Part shown: piece by piece, positions 1-6,179 of the stretch
Layout: each line of letters starts with the position of its first letter
Position numbering within the stretch: position 1 is the stretch's first letter
NCBI GenBank assembly: GCA_964620345.1
Contig: CAZUHK010000157.1
Span: forward strand, 1 to 7,381
Direction: 5' to 3'
DNA: 7,381 nt
From: CAZUHK01 sp964620345
GTDB lineage: Bacteria; Planctomycetota; Phycisphaerae; Phycisphaerales; Zrk34
Position numbers and translations under genes: made by a program
Notes under the pieces: model-generated
Seen by the model: only the letters and a program-made list of their open reading frames with translations
Database searches by the model: none
What the model was told of the DNA's origin: nothing

Positions 1-412
1 CATGGTTATCGGATCATCCCCTGCCAACTCGCCAAGGAGTGTGAACGGTTACGGTGAATCCTTCCGGGCTGCGACGCGGGGAGATTGGTAGCCGGCCGGC
101 GATCGGCTTGAACCGTGGGTCGCTGCGCAGCGTGTCGCGGATCATCACGTCGATCGACCAGGCACGCGCTTAGCCGTTGGGTGTGGCGCCATGCATGATC
201 GAACGGGCGGATCGGCAACAAACCCGCATCGCCACGGATCGGCTTGGGGCGGGACTGGCCAGCGAGGGTCTGTTGTGCGAGAAAACTGGAGCTGAGTGGA
301 TCGACCGACGGTTCGGACATCGCCCGAGCTCCGTGCGGTTCCAACCGGTGGTTGATGACCAGGTCCGAACACACGAAGGCGGCTTTTTGGATTCATCGGT
401 GAGTGATCCGGG
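1..412. other. Left flank without a supported gene
   Basis: No reading frame in this stretch gives a protein that I recognise. Several frames are open for 80-120 codons on both strands, but they are rich in Arg, Pro and Ser and lack hydrophobic periodicity, as chance open frames in GC-rich DNA do. One minus-strand frame (145 down to 14, 43 codons) reads more like a real protein fragment, with the string DTLRSDPRFKPIAGRLPIS, but it has no visible ribosome binding site and an in-frame stop lies a little upstream. The stretch lies downstream of the marC-like gene. I see no convincing U-tract terminator for that gene here. It may be plain intergenic DNA or an eroded gene. Confidence 0.45.
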
Positions 413-1051
413 TCAGGGAATGACGGGTGTCATTGCCGACCACCAGCGTTCGAGGCCCTGGAAGATCATCTCGATGGCGATCGCGCCGATGATCAGCGCG
501 CTGATGCGGCCGGTCAGGTCGATGTATCGCTCGACGAGCTTGCCGTTGCGCTGGCTGACGTAGTCGTAGGTTCCCTTGAGTATCCACACGCCGGCCAGGC
601 ACACGATGACCGCCACCGCGATCGTGGCGGTGGCCAGGCCCAGTGGCAGCTCGGAGCCGGCGATCACGCTGGCGTTGATCGTGCCCGGGCCGATCATGAA
701 GGGCATGGCGACCGAACCGGCGATGTGGTCCGGCGAGCCGCGCATCATCTCGATCGCCTCGGGGCCTGAGAAGATGAACCGCAGCGCGATGATCAGGAAG
801 ACCACGCCGCCGAACACGAGGAACGCGGCGAACCGCACCTGCAGCACGTCGCGGAAGAGCGCGTCGCCCAGGGCGGCGAACGCGATGAACGCGATCACGC
901 TGATCAGCCCGCCGCGCGCCAGCACCGTGCCGAAGGTCCGCCGGTCCAGTTCCCGAATGATCTGCAGCAGGTAGATCGACATCAGGAACGGGTTGAGCAG
1001 CACGACCATCAGCGTGAAGGATCGGATGATGGGTTCCCAGGGGATCGCCAT
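413..1051 (-). CDS. MarC family (UPF0056) integral membrane protein
   Basis: This 212-residue protein matches the MarC family in length and layout. These are inner-membrane proteins with about six helices and unknown substrate; the old link to multiple antibiotic resistance was not upheld for E. coli MarC. Visible signs are an N-terminal helix with the LLNPF motif (residues 18-22), hydrophobic stretches near 8-30, 48-66, 75-94, 125-158 and 183-200, and the family's Gly-Pro-Gly re-entrant-like motif, here MPFMIGPGTIN at 116-126. The ATG at 1051 is preferred over the GTG at 1060 because a TAGGGT box ends 7 bases before the ATG, which fits a leaderless transcript, and because the protein then starts just before the first helix. 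It lies 37 bases behind the PhoD-like gene on the same strand, so it can also be read through from that operon. Family assignment is firm; function is unknown. Confidence 0.9.
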   Translation of the reverse strand: MAIPWEPIIRSFTLMVVLLNPFLMSIYLLQIIRELDRRTFGTVLARGGLISVIAFIAFAALGDALFRDVLQVRFAAFLVFGGVVFLIIALRFIFSGPEAIEMMRGSPDHIAGSVAMPFMIGPGTINASVIAGSELPLGLATATIAVAVIVCLAGVWILKGTYDYVSQRNGKLVERYIDLTGRISALIIGAIAIEMIFQGLERWWSAMTPVIP

Positions 1052-1058
1052 GGGTCGC

Positions 1059-1064
1059 ACCCTA
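1059..1064 (-). promoter_or_regulatory. Possible -10 box for leaderless marC-like transcript
   Basis: On the minus strand TAGGGT is followed by seven bases (GCGACCC) and then the ATG at 1051. A TANNNT box 6-8 bases before a start codon is the usual signature of leaderless transcripts in high-GC bacteria. No Shine-Dalgarno sequence precedes the ATG, which agrees with this. No -35 element is evident. It would give the membrane protein its own transcript inside the operon. This is inference from spacing only. Confidence 0.35.
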
Positions 1065-1087
1065 ACACATCACGCGAGGGACATCAT

Positions 1088-2182
1088 TCAGCGCCGCGGC
1101 TCTGCCGGGCGCTGGCCCAACGCGCTCAGCCGGATCGTGTGCTCGATCAGCGTTTGTCCGTCGACGTCCACGGTCTTCATCGCGATCGTTGGATCGGCCG
1201 CGGCCCAGTCGATGGTGATCTGTCCGAAGTGCTGGGTCGCCGCGGCCTCGCCGATGCGATAGTCGTTGGTTTCGCGCGGCCCGCGCGCGTAAACGTTGGT
1301 CAGGCCGCTGCTGGTGATGTCGTACAGCGGGTAGCCCGCGGCCCGGTCGGCCGGGAGGCGCGAGATCTCACAGAAGTGCCGGTCGCCGCTGATGAACAGT
1401 ACGCCCCTGGCCTGGGTCTTGTCGATCAGCTCGATCATGCGTTGGTGTTCGGCGGGGAAGTTGGCCCACTTCTCCCAGCCGTGCTGCGTGGCGACGAACT
1501 GGATGCTGCTGGCGATGAAGCGCAGATCGGCGGGCTTGCGAAGCTGTTGCTGCAGCCACCGCCATTGCGCCTCGCCCAGCAGCGAGCCCTCGCCGCCGCT
1601 GCCGGCGGGGTAGGGGCCGGCCAGGCCCCGCCGGCGGTAGTCGTCGATGCGCGGCAGCGGGTCGCGGAAGTAGCGCGTGTCCAGCAAGATGATCTGCACG
1701 CGCCGCCCCGGCTCGCCCCAGGCGTATGCGCCGTACACGCCTTCGCGCTGACGGCGGGGTGAGTCGTCCGGCACGCCGAAGAAATCCAGCATGATGCGTG
1801 CCGCTTCACGCTTGCGGGGGTACTCCTTGCCCGCGTCGTTCTCGCCGTAGTCGTGGTCGTCCCACGTCCCGATGATTCGGGCGCCGCTCTCGACCAGCCG
1901 CCGGTAGCCGGCCTTGGCCGCGAGCGCGGCGTACGCGGCCCGCATCCGGGTCATGTCGCGCGTGTCGGCGTAGACGTTGTCGCCGAGGAAGACGAAGACA
2001 TCCGGCCGGGCCTCGACGACCGCGTCCCAGATCGGCTGCGGCTTGCTCTCGTCGGCGCATGAGCCGAACGCGATGCGATCCACGCGCTCCAGCTCGCCCG
2101 GCTCGGGCGCCGCGGCGGTCGTTCCGGCGGCACATCCGCCAACCACCGCGGCCAGCAACGTCAGCCCCACAAGCCATCTCAT
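1088..2182 (-). CDS. PhoD-like alkaline phosphatase family lipoprotein
   Basis: This 364-residue protein belongs to the PhoD-like metallophosphoesterase family, whose members cleave phosphate mono- or diesters with bound metal ions outside the cytoplasm. Residues 1-17 form a lipoprotein signal peptide: MRW, a hydrophobic core and the lipobox VVGGC with Cys17 as lipid attachment site. The metal-site motifs then follow in family order: FGSC (39-42), FLGDNVYAD (65-73), WDDHDYGEND (107-116) and GDRHF (266-270). The segment SIQF to NFP (226-243) is also typical. Its ATG overlaps the stop codon of the upstream oxidoreductase gene as ATGA, which suggests translational coupling and also fixes the start, since the signal peptide begins exactly there. 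The frame stays open far upstream to 3472, but that part is a shadow of the oxidoreductase gene. The true substrate cannot be told from sequence; a marC-like gene follows. Confidence 0.9.
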   Translation of the reverse strand: MRWLVGLTLLAAVVGGCAAGTTAAAPEPGELERVDRIAFGSCADESKPQPIWDAVVEARPDVFVFLGDNVYADTRDMTRMRAAYAALAAKAGYRRLVESGARIIGTWDDHDYGENDAGKEYPRKREAARIMLDFFGVPDDSPRRQREGVYGAYAWGEPGRRVQIILLDTRYFRDPLPRIDDYRRRGLAGPYPAGSGGEGSLLGEAQWRWLQQQLRKPADLRFIASSIQFVATQHGWEKWANFPAEHQRMIELIDKTQARGVLFISGDRHFCEISRLPADRAAGYPLYDITSSGLTNVYARGPRETNDYRIGEAAATQHFGQITIDWAAADPTIAMKTVDVDGQTLIEHTIRLSALGQRPAEPRR

Positions 2183-3648
2183 GCCTTGCCCGCCTTGATG
2201 AGTTTGAGTTCCCTGGCTTCCTGGGTCTTCTTGTAATAGTCGTCCAGCGGGTAGCAGCCGCTGACCAGGCCGTTGCGCGGCGCAGTGGTGCAATCGCTGA
2301 AGGTGCGGCAGATCTTCTTGATGTGCATCTGCCCGGTCGTCAGCGTGTCGTGCGGCAGCTCGGGGTAGCTGAGCACCATGCGGCCGACGCCGACCACATC
2401 CACCCATCCTTCGCGCACCGCGGCCTGCGCGACGTGCGGCAGATACTCCTGCAGGTAGGTGTAGCCCGAGCCGACCATCACCGCGTCCGGGCAGTGGGCC
2501 TTGATGTCCTTCACCGCGTTCATCTGCCGCGCCACACCCACCAGCGGGTCCTCCGGCGGCTGATACCCATCGCTCGGCGGGTACAGCGCCGGCCGCTGAA
2601 AGTGCGGGTTGTAGTACGGGCTGCAGCAACTGATGTTGAGCAGCTTGATGCCCAGCTCCGTCAGCAGGTCGACGAACCGGTACGTCTCGGCCAGGTCCAT
2701 CTGGAGCGGGTTTTCGCGGTTCGTGCCGAAGCCGGGGTACCGGTCGATGCCATCGAACGGCTCGGGGATGCCCGGGCCCAGCTTCACGCCCTGGGTCTGC
2801 TGGGGATCGGGGCGGAAGGGCGGGAAATCGAAGGCGCTCAGCCGCACACCCAGGTGCAGGGCAGGTGCCTCGGCGCGGATGCCCTGGACGATCTCGCGCA
2901 GAAAGCGTGTGCGATTCTCGAACGCCCCGCCGAAGTCGCCGGGCCGATCGAACGCGCTGAGCAGCTCGTGGCCGAGATAGCCGTGGCAGTGCTTGAGGTC
3001 GACGAAGTCGTAGCCGATCTCGTGGGCGATCTTCGCGGCGCGGACGTAGTGGTCGATCAGGTCGCGCAGGTCGTCGTCGGTCATCAGCGGGTAGCGGTCG
3101 TCCAGGCCGAACTTGCCATCGAGGATCGGATGGTGGTAGGCGATCTTCGGTTCGAGTTTGGCCTTGTCGTTTGGCCGGCAGAAGCGGCCGGAGTGCGTGA
3201 GCTGCAGGCCGATGACCAGGCCGTCGTCGCCGCCGGTCTGCCGCTTGTGGGCGTCGATGAGTGTGTGGCGCAGCTTGGCCAGGTCGTCGCGCGTCTGCTC
3301 GTTGATCATGAGCTGATTGGGATTGGCCCGCCCATCGGGCCGCACCGCGACGGCCTCGCCGCCCCAGATGAGCTTCGCGCCGCTGAGGCCGAACCGCTCC
3401 CATCGGCGAAAGCCGTTGTCCGTCGGGTGCCCGTCGGTCGTGCCGTCCCAGCCCTCCATCGGATGGATGCACCAGCGGTTGCCGAGGGTCAGGCCGTTGG
3501 CGTCGATGGGCGCGGCCATCGGCGAGTCGGGCGCGGGCACAATCGCGTCATCGACCGGCATCCGCACGCCCAGCTCGTCGAGATAAGCCCGCAACTCATC
3601 GACCGTCTTGAACGTGCTGATGCGCTTGAACGCGCCGCGGATCGCCAT
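2179..3648 (-). CDS. Old Yellow Enzyme-like NADH:flavin oxidoreductase
   Basis: This 489-residue protein has an FMN-binding TIM barrel of the Old Yellow Enzyme / enoate reductase type, which reduces activated C=C or related bonds with NAD(P)H. Family marks are GNRWCIHPMEG (56-66, strand 1), QLTHSGR (149-155), DFVDLKHCHGYLGHELL (214-230), a GGAFENRTRFLREIV block (240-254), GSGYTY (393-398) and GVGRM (420-424). The position that usually carries the substrate-binding His in HxxN/H-GYL is Lys219 here (KHCHGYL). The C-terminal tail has CRTFSDC and a further Cys 12 residues on (447, 453, 465), which recalls the 4Fe-4S segment of dienoyl-CoA reductases but lacks the usual CxxCxxxC spacing. There is no second NAD(P)-binding domain, so it is the single-domain type with an N-terminal extension of about 45 residues. 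The ATG is supported by AGGAG six bases upstream and by a strong promoter. It is the first gene of the three-gene minus-strand unit. Substrate unknown. Confidence 0.9.
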   Translation of the reverse strand: MAIRGAFKRISTFKTVDELRAYLDELGVRMPVDDAIVPAPDSPMAAPIDANGLTLGNRWCIHPMEGWDGTTDGHPTDNGFRRWERFGLSGAKLIWGGEAVAVRPDGRANPNQLMINEQTRDDLAKLRHTLIDAHKRQTGGDDGLVIGLQLTHSGRFCRPNDKAKLEPKIAYHHPILDGKFGLDDRYPLMTDDDLRDLIDHYVRAAKIAHEIGYDFVDLKHCHGYLGHELLSAFDRPGDFGGAFENRTRFLREIVQGIRAEAPALHLGVRLSAFDFPPFRPDPQQTQGVKLGPGIPEPFDGIDRYPGFGTNRENPLQMDLAETYRFVDLLTELGIKLLNISCCSPYYNPHFQRPALYPPSDGYQPPEDPLVGVARQMNAVKDIKAHCPDAVMVGSGYTYLQEYLPHVAQAAVREGWVDVVGVGRMVLSYPELPHDTLTTGQMHIKKICRTFSDCTTAPRNGLVSGCYPLDDYYKKTQEARELKLIKAGKA

Positions 3649-3654
3649 GCCTGG

Positions 3655-3659
3655 CTCCT
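3655..3659 (-). promoter_or_regulatory. Ribosome binding site of the oxidoreductase gene
   Basis: AGGAG on the minus strand lies six bases before the ATG at 3648. It is the clearest Shine-Dalgarno site of the minus-strand genes and decides the start of the oxidoreductase. Confidence 0.75.
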
Positions 3660-3684
3660 GTGGATCAAACGTTGCGAGCCGGGC

Positions 3685-3713
3685 ATTGTAATGGGGCGGT
3701 TGGCGGCTGTGAA
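3685..3713 (-). promoter_or_regulatory. Sigma70-type promoter of the minus-strand operon
   Basis: Read on the minus strand, TTCACA (3713-3708, five of six matches to TTGACA) is followed after exactly 17 bases by TACAAT (3690-3685, five of six matches to TATAAT). The transcript would start near 3678, giving a leader of about 30 bases that contains the AGGAG site. This is the best housekeeping-type promoter in the window and fits the first gene of the unit. Confidence 0.65.
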
Positions 3714-3972
3714 TCGGGGCGGCGGGTCAGCGCAGGATGAAGACATTTACCCGATCCGGTCAAGGGCCTCTCGCACGCTCAGAATCGAGGTCGCGCTATC
3801 GCCGGCCCCCGTGGCTTGGACGTGAAGCCGCGAGCGGCCAACAATTCAGCGGAACGCGATGGCTTTGAGTTGGCGGCGAGCCGAACACCCCTTCATCACA
3901 TTCCCACGCCCGCGCTGATGGGAAGTTGTGCACCGTGATCGGCCGCCGCGTGCGGCAGTCCAGACCGAACCG

Positions 3973-3981
3973 TGATATTCT
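3973..3981 (+). promoter_or_regulatory. Possible extended -10 promoter of asnB
   Basis: TGATATTCT contains the extended element TGn followed by TATTCT, four of six matches to TATAAT. No -35 element is seen 16-18 bases upstream, as is common for extended -10 promoters. Transcription would begin near 3988, giving a leader of under 40 bases before the GTG start. Low certainty. Confidence 0.35.
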
Positions 3982-4025
3982 CTTGCCCGCTTTGGTCACG
4001 CCATTTCTTGCGGCGGTAGCTCTGC

Positions 4026-5906
4026 GTGTGCGGCATCGGCGGCATCGTTCGGTTCGACGGCCAACCGGTTGAGTTCGATCGGCTGGAGACGATGCGCCGC
4101 TGGCTGGCGTCGCGCGGGCCCGATGGCAGCGGCATCGAGCCGCTCACGCCCGACAGGTCCGCCGCGATGGTGCATACGCGCCTCAGCGTCGTCGATCTGA
4201 TGGGCGGGCATCAGCCGATGAAGATTCCGGCCGTGGGCGAACACGGCGAGCTGACGCTGGTGTTCAACGGCGAGATCTACAACCACCGCACGCTCCGCAA
4301 ACGCCTCGAACGCCGCGGCCACACGTTCGTCTCCGACCACTGCGACACCGAGGTGCTGCTGCACGGCTACCGCGAATGGGGCATGGAACTGCCCAAGCAC
4401 CTGCACGGCATGTTCGCCTTCGCGGTGTGGGACGCCAAGCACCGCTCGCTCTACCTCGTGCGCGACCGCATCGGCAAAAAGCCGATCTACCTCTGGCACG
4501 ACCGCGACCGCTTCGTCTTCGCCTCGTTGCCGGGGGCGCTTCTGGCGGGGCTGGCCAGCCGGCCCGACATCGACCGCGAGGCACTGACCGAGTACCTGAC
4601 CTACGGCTACACGCGCACCGCGTGCATGGTCGCGGGCCTGCGCGAGCTGCCCATGGGCCACTGGATGCTGCTGGAGCACCACGGCCGCACACGCAGCGAA
4701 TCGTACTGGCAGCCCCCGCCGCTGAGCCGCACGAGCACCAAGCTCGGGGCGGTCGAGTCGATCGACGAGGTGTTGAACGAGGCGGTGGCCGGCCGGCTCG
4801 AGGCCGATGTGCCGCTGGGCTGCTTTCTGTCCGGCGGGATTGATTCGTCGCTCATCGCCGCGATCGCGATGCGCAAGCTCGGCGGGGATCGGCTCAAGAC
4901 GTTCAGCGTCTCGATGCCCAGCGCGGCGTACGACGAAGGGCCCTACGCCCGACAGGTCGCCGAGCACCTGGGCACCGAGCACCACGAGCTGCGCGCCGAG
5001 CCGAACGTCGAGGATGACCTGCTGCGCCTGGTCGCCGAGTGGGGCGAGCCCACGGCCGACAGCTCGGTCCTGCCCACGCACTGGCTGAGCCGGGCCACGC
5101 GGCAGCACGTCACCGTCGCGCTGTCCGGCGACGGCGGCGACGAGCTGTTCGGCGGGTACGACCGCTACCGCGCGCTGCGGCTGATGCGGCACTGGCGGCC
5201 GTTGCTTCGAATGCTGCCCACGAACATCGGCGCCGGCAGCGATCAGAAGACCTGGACGCACAAGCTGCGCCGGCTGGCCAATGCCGCCGAGCACCCGAGC
5301 GCGGCGATGCAGTACATGCACATCATCCGCATCTTCACGCCTCAGCAACTGGGCTGGCTGGGCGTGGAAACCACGCGGTCGATCGACGAGCCGGCGGGGT
5401 GGGAAGCCGAGCACGACCCGGCCGAGGCGGCGCGGCGGTGGGACCTGACCCACTACCTGCCCTACGACCTGCTGCGCAAGGTCGATCGCGCTTCGATGGC
5501 CGGGGCCCTGGAGGTCCGCTGCCCGATGCTCGACACGTCGGTGATGGACCTGGCCGGGCACCTGCCGCTGGCGGTGCTGATGCCCGGCGGCCGCACCAAA
5601 CACCTGCTGCGCCAGGTCGCGGCGAAGTACCTGCCCGAGTCGATCGTGCGTCGGCCCAAGGCGGGCTTCGCCGTGCCGATCGGCCAGTGGTTCGCCGGCG
5701 AGCTGGAGCCGATGCTCCGCCGCTGGCTGCTGGGCGCCGATCACCTGCAATCGCTGGGCTTCCGCCTGCCGCGAGTCGAGCAGATGATCCGCCACCACGC
5801 CACGGGCCGCGCCGACCACACCCACCGCCTGTTCGCCCTGCTGAGCTTGAGCATGTGGCTGGACTGGCTGGCCGACCCCCGCCCGCCCAAGCCGGTCGCG
5901 GGCTAG
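4026..5906 (+). CDS. asnB: Asparagine synthetase, glutamine-hydrolysing (AsnB)
   Basis: This 626-residue cytoplasmic enzyme makes asparagine from aspartate, glutamine and ATP. The GTG start is set by biology: Cys2 must become the N-terminal nucleophile of the glutaminase after removal of Met, and the protein opens MCGIGG. The glutaminase domain (about 1-215) shows SRGPDG (29-34), RLSVVD (52-57) and FNGEIYN (80-86). The synthetase domain shows the ATP pyrophosphatase loop SGGIDSS (269-275), SGDGGDELFGGY (367-378) and LRKVDRASMAGALEVRCPMLD (from 483). All key residues look intact; Ser29 stands where many relatives have His in HRGPD. It is longer than the 554-residue E. coli AsnB, as is usual for the broad bacterial AsnB group. 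Some members of this group act in polysaccharide or peptide modification, but no such genes are adjacent here. No Shine-Dalgarno site is clear. It appears to be a single-gene unit. Confidence 0.95.
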   Translation: MCGIGGIVRFDGQPVEFDRLETMRRWLASRGPDGSGIEPLTPDRSAAMVHTRLSVVDLMGGHQPMKIPAVGEHGELTLVFNGEIYNHRTLRKRLERRGHTFVSDHCDTEVLLHGYREWGMELPKHLHGMFAFAVWDAKHRSLYLVRDRIGKKPIYLWHDRDRFVFASLPGALLAGLASRPDIDREALTEYLTYGYTRTACMVAGLRELPMGHWMLLEHHGRTRSESYWQPPPLSRTSTKLGAVESIDEVLNEAVAGRLEADVPLGCFLSGGIDSSLIAAIAMRKLGGDRLKTFSVSMPSAAYDEGPYARQVAEHLGTEHHELRAEPNVEDDLLRLVAEWGEPTADSSVLPTHWLSRATRQHVTVALSGDGGDELFGGYDRYRALRLMRHWRPLLRMLPTNIGAGSDQKTWTHKLRRLANAAEHPSAAMQYMHIIRIFTPQQLGWLGVETTRSIDEPAGWEAEHDPAEAARRWDLTHYLPYDLLRKVDRASMAGALEVRCPMLDTSVMDLAGHLPLAVLMPGGRTKHLLRQVAAKYLPESIVRRPKAGFAVPIGQWFAGELEPMLRRWLLGADHLQSLGFRLPRVEQMIRHHATGRADHTHRLFALLSLSMWLDWLADPRPPKPVAG

Positions 5907-5931
5907 CACGGATCCCTCCCGTTCCGCGCCA

Positions 5932-5960
5932 CCACGTGTCATTATTCGAATGACGTGTGG
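5932..5960 (+). terminator. Imperfect stem-loop after asnB
   Basis: Arms of 12 bases (5932-5943 and 5949-5960) pair around the loop ATTCG. As RNA the stem is complete with two adjacent G-U wobbles, and it begins 26 bases after the asnB stop. There is no T-run behind it, so it is not a classical intrinsic terminator. It may protect the 3' end of the transcript, help termination, or be a protein-binding palindrome around TTCGAA. Confidence 0.4.
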
Positions 5961-5992
5961 ACAGTAGCGTTGACCAATCCCGCCCCGCGCAG

Positions 5993-6007
5993 CCCATCAC
6001 CCATCAC
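5993..6007 (+). repeat. Heptanucleotide repeat at the gap edge
   Basis: Two full copies of CCCATCA (5993-5999 and 6000-6006) plus one base of a third run straight into the Ns. The first bases after the gap, CATCAC at 6108-6113, fit the same pattern. A longer tandem array in the missing part would explain why the assembly broke here. The array length is unknown. Confidence 0.55.
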
Positions 6008-6107
6008 NNNNNNNNNNNNNNNNNNNNNNNNNNNNNNNNNNNNNNNNNNNNNNNNNNNNNNNNNNNNNNNNNNNNNNNNNNNNNNNNNNNNNNNNNNNNN
6101 NNNNNNN
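6008..6107. other. Assembly gap of exactly 100 Ns
   Basis: One hundred consecutive Ns form a scaffold gap. The round number is the convention for a gap of unknown size, so real sequence of any length may be missing between asnB and the CPBP gene, including a promoter or a small gene. Confidence 0.97.
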
Positions 6108-6134
6108 CATCACTCCCCCCTCGCCCCGTCGGGT

Positions 6135-6140
6135 TACAAT
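6135..6140 (+). promoter_or_regulatory. TACAAT box before the CPBP unit
   Basis: GGGTTACAATGCCGCG contains TACAAT, the same hexamer as in the oxidoreductase promoter (both in the context TTACAATGCC). It ends six bases before the ATG at 6147, so the transcript could start at or next to that ATG and be leaderless. No -35 element is seen in the short stretch left between the gap and this box. Confidence 0.45.
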
Positions 6141-6146
6141 GCCGCG

Positions 6147-6179
6147 ATGCCACGCCCTTCGCACGGTCGCGAGCTTTGA
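6147..6179 (+). CDS. Possible 10-codon leader ORF before the CPBP gene
   Basis: ATG at 6147 opens the peptide MPRPSHGREL and ends at TGA 6177-6179. The stop overlaps the TTG at 6176, the most upstream start that keeps the conserved N-terminus of the CPBP protein. The TACAAT box six bases before the ATG would let this peptide be translated from a leaderless transcript and hand ribosomes to the TTG by stop-start overlap. Another reading is that the true CPBP start is this ATG and one base is missing in the T-run at 6175-6177; one extra T would fuse the two frames. I cannot decide between these. Confidence 0.3.
   Translation: MPRPSHGREL

Larger units (their letters stand above)
3649..4025. other. 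Divergent intergenic region with promoters for both sides
   Basis: This stretch of 377 bases separates the minus-strand operon from asnB. Near its left end it holds the promoter and ribosome binding site of the oxidoreductase gene. Near its right end it holds a weak extended -10 candidate for asnB. The middle, about 3720-3930, contains only short open frames on both strands without ribosome binding sites or recognisable proteins. The 8-base word ACCGTGAT occurs twice at 3932-3939 and 3969-3976, 37 bases apart, and the second copy overlaps the proposed asnB -10 element, so it could be an operator. I see no RNA gene or riboswitch. Confidence 0.6.

Noticed and set aside
2183..3472. Long N-terminal extension of the PhoD-like gene up to 3472
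   Set aside because: The extra part is an out-of-frame reading of the oxidoreductase gene. The lipoprotein signal peptide begins at 2182, at the ATGA overlap.
413..3648. Idea that the oxidoreductase, phosphatase and MarC trio is a defence or biosynthetic island
   Set aside because: None of the three families is a known defence component in this combination, base use looks uniform with the flanks, and there are no mobile-element marks.
2059..3825. Open plus-strand frame of 588 codons opposite the oxidoreductase and the phosphatase start
   Set aside because: It is an antisense shadow caused by GC-rich third positions; no recognisable domain, and the minus-strand genes are well supported.
3796..3999. 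Minus-strand frame of 67 codons in the intergenic region before asnB
   Set aside because: No ribosome binding site, no family resemblance, and it covers the asnB promoter area.
3996..5942. Open minus-strand frame of 648 codons opposite asnB
   Set aside because: It is a shadow of asnB. Its translation is rich in Arg, Gln, Ala, Val and His with no domain, whereas the plus strand shows every AsnB motif.
5957..6175. Extension of the CPBP frame through the N gap
   Set aside because: The frame is open only because Ns are unresolved, and it starts within the stem-loop after asnB. Nothing supports coding there.
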